Of a DNA stretch of 64,000 nt, positions 53,422-61,693 are shown in pieces. The stretch's first letter is position 1, and every line of letters starts with the position of its first letter. The stretch is taken from contig NZ_JACHOV010000003.1 in the NCBI RefSeq assembly GCF_014200045.1, positions 204,001 to 268,000 on the forward strand, in the 5' to 3' direction. The notes under the pieces were generated by a model. It saw only the letters and a program-made list of their open reading frames with translations. It ran no database searches and was not told the DNA's origin. This DNA is from Rhizorhapis suberifaciens. Its GTDB lineage: Bacteria; Pseudomonadota; Alphaproteobacteria; Sphingomonadales; Sphingomonadaceae. Both the position numbers and the translations under genes were made by a program.

Positions 53422-54708
53422 ATGACTGCGCGCGCCACCATCTTTGCTCTTTCAAGCGGACTTCCTCCGGCCGCGATTGCCGTGGTCAGGATCAGCGGCC
53501 CGATGACGGCAACTGCGATCACTGCGGTTTCGGGAAAGTTGCCGCCTCCTCGTCACGCGAGCCTGCGGAAATTGAGGGATCCAAAGAGCGGCGTCGATCT
53601 CGACCAGGCGCTCGTGCTCTGGTTTCCAGGGCCCGCCAGCGCCACGGGAGAGGACCTCGCTGAACTGCATTTACATGGGGGGAGAGCGGTTGTTCACGCG
53701 GTGCTTGCTACCCTGGCTCAATGCGATGGATTGCGTGAAGCCCAGCCCGGCGAATATACCCGCCGTGCGTTTGAAAGTGGCCGTATCGATCTCAATGAAG
53801 CAGAGGGTCTGGCTGATCTCCTGTTCGCGGAGACGGAGACGCAGCGGCGAAGTGCAATCGCCATGGCGGAGGGGCATTTTTCCCGGCGCGTTGCATTATG
53901 GCAGACAGAGCTTCTAAGGATCTCAGCGCTCGTTGAGGCAGAGCTGGATTTTTCGGACGAGGATGATGTGCCCGTAGGCGCGGTGGAGCGGGTGAGCGCC
54001 ATGCTTACCGCGCTTCGGGATCTACTGGAGGTGGAGTTGGCCCGCCCTCAAGCCGAACGGTTGAAGGACGGTGTGCGGGTGGTGCTCGCAGGACCGCCCA
54101 ACGCGGGGAAGTCGACGCTTCTCAATGCGCTGGTCGGACGTGAGGCCGCTATCGTATCTCCCATCGCTGGAACTACGCGGGACCGGATCGAAGTTCCTGT
54201 GTCGATTGCCGGAGTGCCTTTTGTTTTTACCGACACCGCAGGCCTTCGAGGCGAAGGCACCGACGAAATTGAAGGCATTGGCATCGGCTTGGCGCGACGA
54301 GCTATGGATGAGGCGGACGTCGTCTTGTGGCTGGGTCGGCCGGGTGACTGTCCTGACAATGCCCGGGTCATCCGCCTTTCGCCCAAATGCGATTTGGGAG
54401 GTGGAGAGGACGAGGGTATCAGAGTTTCGGCGGTCAGCGGTCTCGGTATGGAAGAACTTCGTTTCTTGCTGATCGAACGGGCGAGGACATTGTTGCCGCG
54501 CGATGGCGAGTATGCGCTTAACAAGCGGCAGCGGGATGCGCTTCGCAAAGTTTATGATGAAGTTTGCGGTGCGGCGGGGAGTGGCGATTATCTTATCCTT
54601 GCCGAACATCTTCGTGCGGCCCGGCTTGCTCTGGATGCCGTGACGGGCAGGGCGGGGACGGAGGATATGTTGGATGCGCTGTTTGGTAGTTTTTGCATCG
54701 GCAAGTAG
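53422..54708 (+). CDS. mnmE: tRNA modification GTPase MnmE
   Basis: With MnmG, MnmE installs the carboxymethylaminomethyl group on U34 of tRNAs reading split codon boxes. The 428-residue protein has the formyl-THF-binding N-domain ([20 protein letters not shown]), G1 [16 protein letters not shown] at about 220, G2 AGTTRD, G3 DTAGLRG and the C-terminal CIGK with its conserved Cys. It is a little shorter than E. coli MnmE (454). mnmG follows after a 74-base gap that contains a parS site. Confidence 0.96.
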   Translation: MTARATIFALSSGLPPAAIAVVRISGPMTATAITAVSGKLPPPRHASLRKLRDPKSGVDLDQALVLWFPGPASATGEDLAELHLHGGRAVVHAVLATLAQCDGLREAQPGEYTRRAFESGRIDLNEAEGLADLLFAETETQRRSAIAMAEGHFSRRVALWQTELLRISALVEAELDFSDEDDVPVGAVERVSAMLTALRDLLEVELARPQAERLKDGVRVVLAGPPNAGKSTLLNALVGREAAIVSPIAGTTRDRIEVPVSIAGVPFVFTDTAGLRGEGTDEIEGIGIGLARRAMDEADVVLWLGRPGDCPDNARVIRLSPKCDLGGGEDEGIRVSAVSGLGMEELRFLLIERARTLLPRDGEYALNKRQRDALRKVYDEVCGAAGSGDYLILAEHLRAARLALDAVTGRAGTEDMLDALFGSFCIGK

Positions 54709-54732
54709 CGTTGGGGCGATGCTTCTGCATTA

Positions 54733-54748
54733 TGTTCCACGTGGAACA
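54733..54748. promoter_or_regulatory. parS: parS site 1 (mnmE-mnmG gap)
   Basis: TGTTCCACGTGGAACA is a perfect 16-base palindrome and one of the two usual sequence forms of the ParB-binding parS. It lies 34 bases before the ATG of mnmG, in the only sizeable gap of the mnmE-parB run. Confidence 0.9.
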
Positions 54749-54782
54749 TCAACAGCTTTTGACCCTTAAACCGAAACCGGCT

Positions 54783-56645
54783 ATGAGCCGCCCTATGCAG
54801 ACAAGCTATGATGTGATCGTGGTCGGGGGCGGCCACGCTGGCTGTGAGGCCGCCGCGGCTGCTGCGCGCAAGGGTGCGCACACGGCGCTTGTCAGCTTCG
54901 CGCGGAAAACCATCGGCGCGATGTCTTGCAATCCCGCCATCGGTGGACTGGGCAAGGGTCATCTGGTCCGGGAAGTCGATGCGCTTGACGGGCTCATCGG
55001 CCGTGCCGCCGACGCGGCTGCTATTCATTATCGCATGCTCAACAGCAGCAAGGGCGCAGCGGTTCAGGGCCCGCGCATTCAAGCCGACCGCAAGCGTTAC
55101 AAGGCGGCGATCCATGCGCTGCTCGATGCCGAGTTAAATCTCGAGATCGTCGAAGCGGAGGCGGCGGCGCTGGAGATACAGGGGGAGCAAGTCGTGGGCT
55201 TGCGGCTTGCCGATGGCATATTGTTATCGGCCGGCGCGGTCGTCCTTGCGACGGGCACGTTCCTCAACGGCAAACTGTTCCGGGGCGAGGAGGTCAGTCA
55301 AGGGGGGCGGACCGGCGAGCGCGCGGCCGTGTCGCTCGGCCAACAGCTTCGCGATGCCGGACTCCCCATTGGCCGTCTCAAGACGGGGACCCCACCTCGC
55401 ATCGATGGCCGGACGATTAACTGGGCCGGGCTGGAAGAACAACCTTCCGACCCGGCGAGTTGGACGATGTCGGCCCTGTCGGAGCGGCGTCCGCTGCCAC
55501 AAGTCTTTTGCGCGATCACACGAACCAATGAGCGCACCCATGAGATCATTCGATCGGGACTGAGCCGATCACCGCTGTTCAGTGGTGCGATTGAGGGACG
55601 AGGCCCCCGCTATTGCCCGTCCATCGAGGATAAGATCTTTCGCTTTGGCGACCGTGATGGTCATCAGATCTTTCTGGAGCCCGAAGGCCTCGACGATCAT
55701 CTTGTCTATCCCAATGGCATCAGCACCTCGCTTCCCGCGGATGTGCAGCTCGCAATGGTCCGCACAATGGACGGACTGGAGCAAGCCGAAATCGTGGTTC
55801 CTGGCTATGCAGTTGAATATGATCATATCGACCCGCGCGCGCTCGACGCCACCATGGCGGTTCGCGCACTGCCGGGTCTTTATTGTGCCGGACAGATTAA
55901 TGGCACCACCGGCTATGAGGAGGCCGCCGCCCAAGGACTTATCGCAGGTATCAACGCAGCCGCCTTTGCGCGCGATGAAGAGCCGCTGATCCTGGATCGG
56001 GTGAGCAGCTATATTGGCGTGATGATCGATGATCTGACTCTGCAGGGGGTGACGGAGCCTTATCGCATGTTGACAGCTCGCGCGGAATATCGCCTGCGTC
56101 TGCGGGCAGACAATGCTTCGACGCGCCTTACAGGTCTGGGGTTGGGGCATAATGTCATCGGCGCGGAGCGTGCGGCATGGTTCCGCAACCGCTGCGCCGC
56201 GCGCTCAAAGGCAGAGACGCGGCTGGCCGAGCAAGTAACCGCTTCGGAAATGGCCAAGCGCGGCTGCGCAGTGCGTCAGGATGGCACCCGCCGTTCACTG
56301 TTCGAGTGGGCTCGCTTTCCCGAAGTTGGGCCAGCGCAACTTTTCGCCATGGCCCCAAGCTTGCAGGATATGCCCCCCGACCTGCGCGAGGAACTTTTTG
56401 AGGACGCGCATTACGCCCCTTATCTGGAGCGGCAGGAATCGGAGATCAGGGAATTGCGCGCCAATGAGGGAGTGACGATTCCGGCGTCTCTTGATTATCG
56501 CGCCGTCGCTGGGCTCTCTGCCGAGATGGTAGAGCGACTTGAAGCGGCGCGGCCGGAAACGCTGGCCGCTGCCGGCCGCATGCGCGGTGTGACCCCGGCC
56601 GCTCTTGCAGCCATTCTAGTTCACGCACGGCGGAAGGCCGCGTGA
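54783..56645 (+). CDS. mnmG: tRNA uridine-5-carboxymethylaminomethyl modification enzyme MnmG
   Basis: The FAD-dependent partner of MnmE has 620 residues from ATG 54783 (ATG 54795 also possible). The N-terminal [20 protein letters not shown] binds [23 protein letters not shown] follows, the catalytic-loop Cys lies in [15 protein letters not shown], and the C-terminal helical domain binds tRNA ([17 protein letters not shown]). Its last codons overlap the rsmG start by 4 bases, continuing the coupled origin-side operon. Confidence 0.97.
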   Translation: MSRPMQTSYDVIVVGGGHAGCEAAAAAARKGAHTALVSFARKTIGAMSCNPAIGGLGKGHLVREVDALDGLIGRAADAAAIHYRMLNSSKGAAVQGPRIQADRKRYKAAIHALLDAELNLEIVEAEAAALEIQGEQVVGLRLADGILLSAGAVVLATGTFLNGKLFRGEEVSQGGRTGERAAVSLGQQLRDAGLPIGRLKTGTPPRIDGRTINWAGLEEQPSDPASWTMSALSERRPLPQVFCAITRTNERTHEIIRSGLSRSPLFSGAIEGRGPRYCPSIEDKIFRFGDRDGHQIFLEPEGLDDHLVYPNGISTSLPADVQLAMVRTMDGLEQAEIVVPGYAVEYDHIDPRALDATMAVRALPGLYCAGQINGTTGYEEAAAQGLIAGINAAAFARDEEPLILDRVSSYIGVMIDDLTLQGVTEPYRMLTARAEYRLRLRADNASTRLTGLGLGHNVIGAERAAWFRNRCAARSKAETRLAEQVTASEMAKRGCAVRQDGTRRSLFEWARFPEVGPAQLFAMAPSLQDMPPDLREELFEDAHYAPYLERQESEIRELRANEGVTIPASLDYRAVAGLSAEMVERLEAARPETLAAAGRMRGVTPAALAAILVHARRKAA

Positions 56646-57277
56646 CCGAAGAAGAGGCCAAGGCTTGGCTGGCGGATCGTTTTGCTGTTTCACGTGAAAC
56701 ATGGGAACGGCTGGACGGCTTTGTCGGTGATCTGTTGGAAGAGAGCAAGCAGCAGAATCTGATCGCCACGTCGACGGCTGAACATGTGTGGAGCCGCCAT
56801 GTCGTCGATAGCGCTCAACTCCTCCTCCACGCTCCGGTCAATGATGGCGGAAGCTGGCTCGATCTGGGTTCGGGACCCGGCCTGCCAGGGATCGTAATCG
56901 CTATCCTGTCGGACTGGAAAGTGGGGCTGGTCGAATCCCGACGGGGACGCATCGCCTTTCTCAAAGCGATGCTGGAGAAGTTTGATCTGACCAATGCCCA
57001 AGTGCACGGCTGTCAGCTTGAAGCGATGCAAAACACTGTCCCGGTTTCGGTCATATCCGCTCGCGCCTTCGCTCCGCTCGACCGATTGCTCGAAAAAGCC
57101 GTCAGATTTTCGGATGATGGAACGATTTGGCTTTTGCCCAAGGGCAAAAATTGCAAGAATGAGTTAGAGCAGGTGCGCCCCGCATGGCAGGGGGTGTTCC
57201 ACGTGGAACAAAGCGTCACTGATCCGGAAAGCGCTATCTTGGTGGGCCGGTCAGTCCGGAAAAGGGGCAAGAAATGA
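56642..57277 (+). CDS. rsmG: 16S rRNA (guanine527-N7)-methyltransferase
   Basis: RsmG methylates G527 of 16S rRNA; its loss gives low-level streptomycin resistance. The 211-residue product has [18 protein letters not shown] (motif I, about 76-93) and [16 protein letters not shown]. It starts at GTG 56642 (GTGA with mnmG) and overlaps parA by 4 bases. Two of the three parS sites lie inside this coding sequence, so bases 56686-56701 and 57195-57210 serve both as codons and as ParB-binding DNA. Confidence 0.96.
   Translation: MTEEEAKAWLADRFAVSRETWERLDGFVGDLLEESKQQNLIATSTAEHVWSRHVVDSAQLLLHAPVNDGGSWLDLGSGPGLPGIVIAILSDWKVGLVESRRGRIAFLKAMLEKFDLTNAQVHGCQLEAMQNTVPVSVISARAFAPLDRLLEKAVRFSDDGTIWLLPKGKNCKNELEQVRPAWQGVFHVEQSVTDPESAILVGRSVRKRGKK
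56686..56701. promoter_or_regulatory. parS: parS site 2 (inside rsmG)
   Basis: TGTTTCACGTGAAACA is the classical perfect parS palindrome. It encodes residues near 16-20 of RsmG (within AVSRET) and is therefore constrained both as protein and as ParB target. Confidence 0.95.
57195..57210. promoter_or_regulatory. parS: parS site 3 (3' end of rsmG)
   Basis: TGTTCCACGTGGAACA is a perfect palindrome with the same sequence as site 1. It lies near the 3' end of rsmG and 64 bases upstream of the parA start, where ParB binding could also influence parAB expression. Confidence 0.92.
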
Positions 57278-58056
57278 CTCGCTTGGCAGTTGCGAACCAA
57301 AAGGGCGGGGTGGGCAAGACGACGACCGCCATCAACCTCGCCACCGCGCTGGCCGCCACTGGGTGGAAGACGCTGTTGATCGATCTCGATCCGCAGGGAA
57401 ACGCATCCACCGGCCTGGGCATCGGCCAGTCGGAACGCAATTGGTCAAGCTATCATCTGCTCACGGGCGAATGCGGCCTTGATGAGTCGGTCATTCCGTC
57501 GCGGGTTCCGCTGCTGGACGTGATCCCATCTACCCAGGACCTGTCGGGTGCGGAGATTGAACTCATCGACTTTGAAGACCGGGCTCACCGGTTGGGCAAC
57601 GCGTTAGACCAAGCCCCCAAGGGCCGCTGGGATATCTGTCTTATTGATTGCCCGCCCTCGCTGGGCCTGCTCACCGTCAACGCCATGGTCGCCGCCAATG
57701 CACTGCTCGTGCCGCTGCAATGTGAGTTTTTCGCGCTTGAGGGGCTCAGCCAATTGCTGCAGACGGTCGAGAGGATTCGGGGCCGCTTTAACCGCACCCT
57801 GTCGATCATGGGCGTGGCCCTCACCATGTATGATCGGCGCAACCGCCTGACGGAACAGGTGTCGGACGATGTCCGCGCATGCCTGGGCGATGTGGTGTTC
57901 GATACCGTGATTCCCCGGAATGTGCGACTTTCAGAGGCCCCCAGTCATGGGGTCCCGGCGCTGCTTTATGATTATCGCTGCTCGGGTTCGGAGGCTTATA
58001 TGCAATTGGCGCGCGAACTGATCGGTCGCTTGCCGGCTCAGGATATTGCGGCATGA
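57274..58056 (+). CDS. parA: Chromosome-partitioning ATPase ParA
   Basis: The 260-residue Walker-type ATPase has the deviant Walker A KGGVGKTTTAINLATAL (about 10-26), Walker A' LLIDLDPQGNASTGLG, the switch DICLIDCPPSLGLLTVNA and a C-terminal region for DNA binding. It drives segregation of ParB-parS complexes. It lacks an N-terminal helix-turn-helix, which marks it as a chromosomal and not plasmid type Ia protein. ATG overlaps rsmG's stop by 4 bases and its own stop overlaps parB. Confidence 0.97.
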   Translation: MTRLAVANQKGGVGKTTTAINLATALAATGWKTLLIDLDPQGNASTGLGIGQSERNWSSYHLLTGECGLDESVIPSRVPLLDVIPSTQDLSGAEIELIDFEDRAHRLGNALDQAPKGRWDICLIDCPPSLGLLTVNAMVAANALLVPLQCEFFALEGLSQLLQTVERIRGRFNRTLSIMGVALTMYDRRNRLTEQVSDDVRACLGDVVFDTVIPRNVRLSEAPSHGVPALLYDYRCSGSEAYMQLARELIGRLPAQDIAA

Positions 58057-58976
58057 GCGATATGGACGACACCGCGGAAAAGGCGGCAAAGCCACAACGC
58101 CGGGCACCCAGCCTGGGCCGGGGACTCAACGCTTTGTTGGGCGACATCACCCGCGAAGAACCGGTTGGGGCTCCTCAGTCAAATTCGTCGCGCTCGGTTC
58201 AGAGCATCGACGTTTCGCTGATCTCACCCCATCCGGAACAGCCAAGACGTCATTTCGATTCCGCCGCGCTGGACGAGCTTGCCGAAAGCATAGCGCGACG
58301 CGGCGTGATTCAGCCGATAATCGTCCGTCCACAGGGCCGGGGTTATCAAATCGTTGCAGGCGAGCGGCGCTGGCGTGCCGCGCAGCGGGCGCAACTGCAC
58401 CGGATTCCCGCGCTGGTCCGGGATTTCAACGACGCCGAAACGCTCGAAATCGCGATCATCGAGAATATTCAACGCGAAGAGCTGAATCCCATTGAGGAGG
58501 CGGAGGCTTATCGCAAGCTGATCGCTGAATTCGGCCATGGCCAGGATGCGCTTGGCCGGCTCGTCGGCAAATCACGCAGCCATGTCGCCAATCTGATGCG
58601 ACTGCTCGACCTGCCCAATCCGGTCCAGCAGATGGTGGTGCGTGGCGAACTCAGCATGGGCCATGCACGTGCGCTGATTGGCGCGCCCGATTGCGAGGCA
58701 TTGGCGCGGAAAGTCACCGATGATGGCCTTTCCGTCCGCGAAACCGAAAAGCTGGCCAGCAAGGCCAAACCTGGCCGGACGTCAAAAAGCTCTGCCACCA
58801 AGCCGGGCAGCAGCGACGATGCCGACATCGCCTCGCTCGAACAGCATCTGGCTGACCTTTTGGGACTGCACGTCCACATCAGTCACAAAGCCGGAAAGGG
58901 CACGCTGTCTCTCAGCTATTCCAACCTGGACCAGCTCGACATGATCTGTCTTCGCTTGAGTGGCGAGGGTATTTGA
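58053..58976 (+). CDS. parB: Chromosome-partitioning protein ParB
   Basis: The 307-residue CTP-dependent clamp has the N-terminal LGRGLNALLG that contacts ParA and the CTP-binding/nuclease-fold block IARRGVIQPIIVRP, QIVAGERRWRAAQ (the GERR(W) motif) and IENIQREELNPIEEAEAY. The helix-turn-helix LVGKSRSHVANLMRLLDLP binds parS, and a C-terminal dimer domain is LLGLHVHISHKAGKGTLSLS. All motifs required for sliding on DNA are present. It ends the mnmE-parB run; 107 non-coding bases follow. Confidence 0.97.
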   Translation: MSDMDDTAEKAAKPQRRAPSLGRGLNALLGDITREEPVGAPQSNSSRSVQSIDVSLISPHPEQPRRHFDSAALDELAESIARRGVIQPIIVRPQGRGYQIVAGERRWRAAQRAQLHRIPALVRDFNDAETLEIAIIENIQREELNPIEEAEAYRKLIAEFGHGQDALGRLVGKSRSHVANLMRLLDLPNPVQQMVVRGELSMGHARALIGAPDCEALARKVTDDGLSVRETEKLASKAKPGRTSKSSATKPGSSDDADIASLEQHLADLLGLHVHISHKAGKGTLSLSYSNLDQLDMICLRLSGEGI

Positions 58977-59083
58977 AGCGGTCAGCTGGGCATGTTCATC
59001 TGAAATTGATGACCCCGTTCGTGTCGAGCCCCCTCGACTATGCTGGGGACGAACGGTTCAAGCAAAAATGATCAGGCTCTAAT

Positions 59084-59665
59084 TCAGTCGTTGCCAACGC
59101 TCGTCAGCGCATCGATAGCGGCCCAGCCATAAGCACCCCGGGGGCGCAATATTCTGGCCCGTGCAGCATCCATTCCGCCCAGCGCTATCAGGGGAAGCTT
59201 GGTAGAACGGGCGAGAATGCCAAACCGCAATCTGCCCAGCGGCCTTGCATCCGGGTGAGAGCGGGTCGGAAAGACCGGCGACAGAAACAGCAGATTTGCC
59301 CCTAATCGTTCGGCGCAACGGATTTCCCGCAAATCATGAACCGGAGCGCTGTGCAGTAGCCTTCCGCGTGTCGAGCCGCGAGGAATCCGTCCATGAAAAC
59401 CGTCCGCACCCCACGCCTTTGCCTGACCGGCGGCGCCTGCGAGAATTACGACCAGGCGGCGGCGAACGGCGATGGCCTGCACTTGATCGAACAGACGACG
59501 CCGTTCGTTGTTGGCGAGGCCATAGTGGCGTAACACGACGCCGCTTTCCCTCGGCAGGCGTTTGATGGCGCTCAGCAAATGCACTTCGGGGACGCGCTCA
59601 TCCGTCATCAGCCAAAGGCGGGGGAGGGGTCTCTTACTGCCATGTCGGGACTGGAAGCATTGCAT
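59084..59665 (-). CDS. Thiamine-phosphate synthase/TenI-like protein
   Basis: A TIM-barrel of about 193 residues resembling ThiE/TenI. It has LPRLWLMTDERVPE at the start, LHSAPVHDLREI (the S-x-x-H region), LLFLSPVFPTRSHPDARPLG and the phosphate loop LIALGGMDAAR. ThiE couples HMP-PP and thiazole phosphate; TenI is a thiazole tautomerase. The Asp/Lys motif that binds pyrophosphate in ThiE is not evident here (the DIH/GQ-E-D loop is missing), so TenI-like or an altered activity is possible. It is divergent from yggS with little space (22 bases). Confidence 0.72.
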   Translation of the reverse strand: MQCFQSRHGSKRPLPRLWLMTDERVPEVHLLSAIKRLPRESGVVLRHYGLANNERRRLFDQVQAIAVRRRLVVILAGAAGQAKAWGADGFHGRIPRGSTRGRLLHSAPVHDLREIRCAERLGANLLFLSPVFPTRSHPDARPLGRLRFGILARSTKLPLIALGGMDAARARILRPRGAYGWAAIDALTSVGND

Positions 59666-59687
59666 CTCTCCGCCTATAGCAGCCGCC

Positions 59688-60368
59688 ATGACAGGTGAAA
59701 GCAAGGAAGATGCCGCCGCGCGGCTGAGCGAGGTGAAGCAGCGGATCGCTCGGGCCGCACGTGATGCGGGCCGGAAGAGCGATGATGTCGCGCTGATCGC
59801 GGTATCAAAAACCTATGAGCGGCCGGAAATCGAACCTCTCATCCTGGCGGGACATCGGTTGTTCGGGGAAAACCGGGTTCAGGAGGCCCAGGCGAAATGG
59901 CCAGTCTTGAAAGAAACCTATCCTGACCTTTCGCTCCATCTGGTGGGGCAATTGCAATCGAACAAGGCAGCGGAAGCCGTCGACCTGTTCGATACGATTC
60001 ATTCGGTGGACCGGTTATCGCTTGTCACCGCCCTTGTTCGTGCGATGGACAAGAGCGGGCGGAGGCCCGACTGCTTCATTCAGGTTAATATCGGCGACGA
60101 ACCGCAAAAGGGCGGCTGCGTCATAGCGGATGTTGAAGCCCTTCTCAGCGAAGCCGGTCGGATGGATCTGCCCGTGGCCGGCCTGATGTGTGTTCCTCCA
60201 GCGGATGTGGAAGCCGCGCCCTATTTTGCGCTTTTGAGCAAAATTGCGCGCGATCAGGGGCTTGGCGGCCTCAGCATGGGAATGTCAGGCGATTTCGAAA
60301 CGGCGGTTATGCTGGGCGCGACCCATGTTCGCATTGGATCGGCCTTGTTCGGCGCTCGGTCAATTTAG
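59688..60368 (+). CDS. YggS-family PLP homeostasis protein
   Basis: The 226-residue alanine-racemase-fold protein has the PLP lysine in VALIAVSKTYERPEIE (about residue 37), FGENRVQEAQAKW, LHLVGQLQSNKAAEAVD and the C-terminal GMSGDFETAVMLGATHVRIG phosphate-binding block. YggS/PROSC proteins carry PLP and keep its level and amino-acid pools in balance, without known catalysis. ATG 59688 begins the conserved region; the frame is open upstream, but that part is the reverse of the ThiE-like gene. Confidence 0.95.
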   Translation: MTGESKEDAAARLSEVKQRIARAARDAGRKSDDVALIAVSKTYERPEIEPLILAGHRLFGENRVQEAQAKWPVLKETYPDLSLHLVGQLQSNKAAEAVDLFDTIHSVDRLSLVTALVRAMDKSGRRPDCFIQVNIGDEPQKGGCVIADVEALLSEAGRMDLPVAGLMCVPPADVEAAPYFALLSKIARDQGLGGLSMGMSGDFETAVMLGATHVRIGSALFGARSI

Positions 60369-60369
60369 C

Positions 60370-61689
60370 TCAATCCATCAGGGAAAGCATCTTCGCAATC
60401 GGGACGAACGCGAAGGCGACGGAGCTGTCGGCGACACCATAGGGCAGGAACAGGAGGTCGCCATGTTTCATCGCGCCGCAAGTATAGACCACATTGGGCA
60501 CATAGCCTTCGCGGTCCTGATGCGCGGCGGACAGGATCGGCTCCCGGCTGCGCGCCAGCACCTTTGACGGATCCTGCTTGTCGAGCAAAACCGCGCCAAT
60601 GGAATATTTACGCATGGCGCCGACGCCATGGGTGAGCAGCAGCCAGCCATCGTCCAGTTCAATGGGCGATCCGCAATTGCCCATCTGCACCAATTCCCAC
60701 GGATATACCGGCTCAAGCAGCTTCTGACCCTCGCCCCAATGGTCGAGGCAGTCGGATTTCAGCAGAAAGACATTCTCGCCATCCTGGCGACCGATGGCCA
60801 GATATTCACCGCCCACCGTCCGAGGGAAGAGGGCAATTCCTTTGTTACGGGAGGCAGAACCCGACATCGGCACCAGATCGAAACTGCGAAAATCACGGGT
60901 GCGCAGCAGTTCGGATTGAATTTCGCGGCCGCTATAGGCGGTATAGGAGCCAAGCCATTCCAGCGAGCCGTCGTCATGGGTGAATTGGACCAGACGAAGG
61001 TCCTCCAGCCCATTGGCCTGGGCTCGGGTGATGGGGAAGATCACCGTCCCCGAAAGCGTGGCATCTTCGTGACGGTAAACCGTGACGGGACCGTGCAGGG
61101 ATTTGTCCTCGTCGGAATGCGCGTCCGTGGCGGTGGCAAAAGGGGGCTGAGGAGCAAGGCGCAATTCCGCGTCCTGCGTGATAATGCCCTCCCGGAATAC
61201 CACCGAACTTATATGGCCTTCGCCTACTGCCCGTAGCGACATGATGATGCGTTGCGATCCTTCCGGCATTCCGCTTTGATCATGATGGGGCACGACGCTG
61301 GGGTTCATCAGGGCTGCTGCGGCATAGCTATATTCGTGACAGAAATAGGCGCCGATCAACTGGCGTCTTTCCTCACTGATTTTACTGCTGTCGATAGGAA
61401 GCTGAGCAGCAATTTCTTCATAACGGGTCATGAAGACGCGCCGTGTCTGCCAATGACGTTCCTCAAAATCCTTCAGCACCGCGGCCAGTTGCGCCTGCGC
61501 GGTGCGTTCGTCCATATCCAGCACTTCGCGCACCAAGCGCTCGGTACGGCTAGGTGCGGAACCGTTGGCTTGCCAGGCAAGGTGAAACGGCCGGACCACC
61601 ACGCGCGATGGATCGGCATAGAGACGAAGAAAATGGTTATGGATGCTCAGCACCGTGCGACCCCCCAAGCACTTCGGGTTTTTTAGCAT
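60370..61689 (-). CDS. GH130-like beta-mannoside phosphorylase/hydrolase family protein
   Basis: About 439 residues. The five-bladed propeller pattern of GH130 is seen in the C-terminal 300 residues: FRSFDLVPMSGSASRNKGIA, LFPRTVGGEYLAIGRQDGEN, QMGNCGSPIELDDGWLLLTH, YSIGAVLLDKQDPSKVLARS and FLPYGVADSSVAFAFV. The N-terminal 130 residues, with a helical DERTAQAQLAAVLKDFEERH, are longer than usual. The catalytic acid was not located. ATG 61689 is used because the neighbour ends at 61694; the genes are coupled. The GT4/toroid partner next to it suggests a role in a mannose-containing glycan. Confidence 0.8.
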   Translation of the reverse strand: MLKNPKCLGGRTVLSIHNHFLRLYADPSRVVVRPFHLAWQANGSAPSRTERLVREVLDMDERTAQAQLAAVLKDFEERHWQTRRVFMTRYEEIAAQLPIDSSKISEERRQLIGAYFCHEYSYAAAALMNPSVVPHHDQSGMPEGSQRIIMSLRAVGEGHISSVVFREGIITQDAELRLAPQPPFATATDAHSDEDKSLHGPVTVYRHEDATLSGTVIFPITRAQANGLEDLRLVQFTHDDGSLEWLGSYTAYSGREIQSELLRTRDFRSFDLVPMSGSASRNKGIALFPRTVGGEYLAIGRQDGENVFLLKSDCLDHWGEGQKLLEPVYPWELVQMGNCGSPIELDDGWLLLTHGVGAMRKYSIGAVLLDKQDPSKVLARSREPILSAAHQDREGYVPNVVYTCGAMKHGDLLFLPYGVADSSVAFAFVPIAKMLSLMD

Positions 61690-61693
61690 CGCC

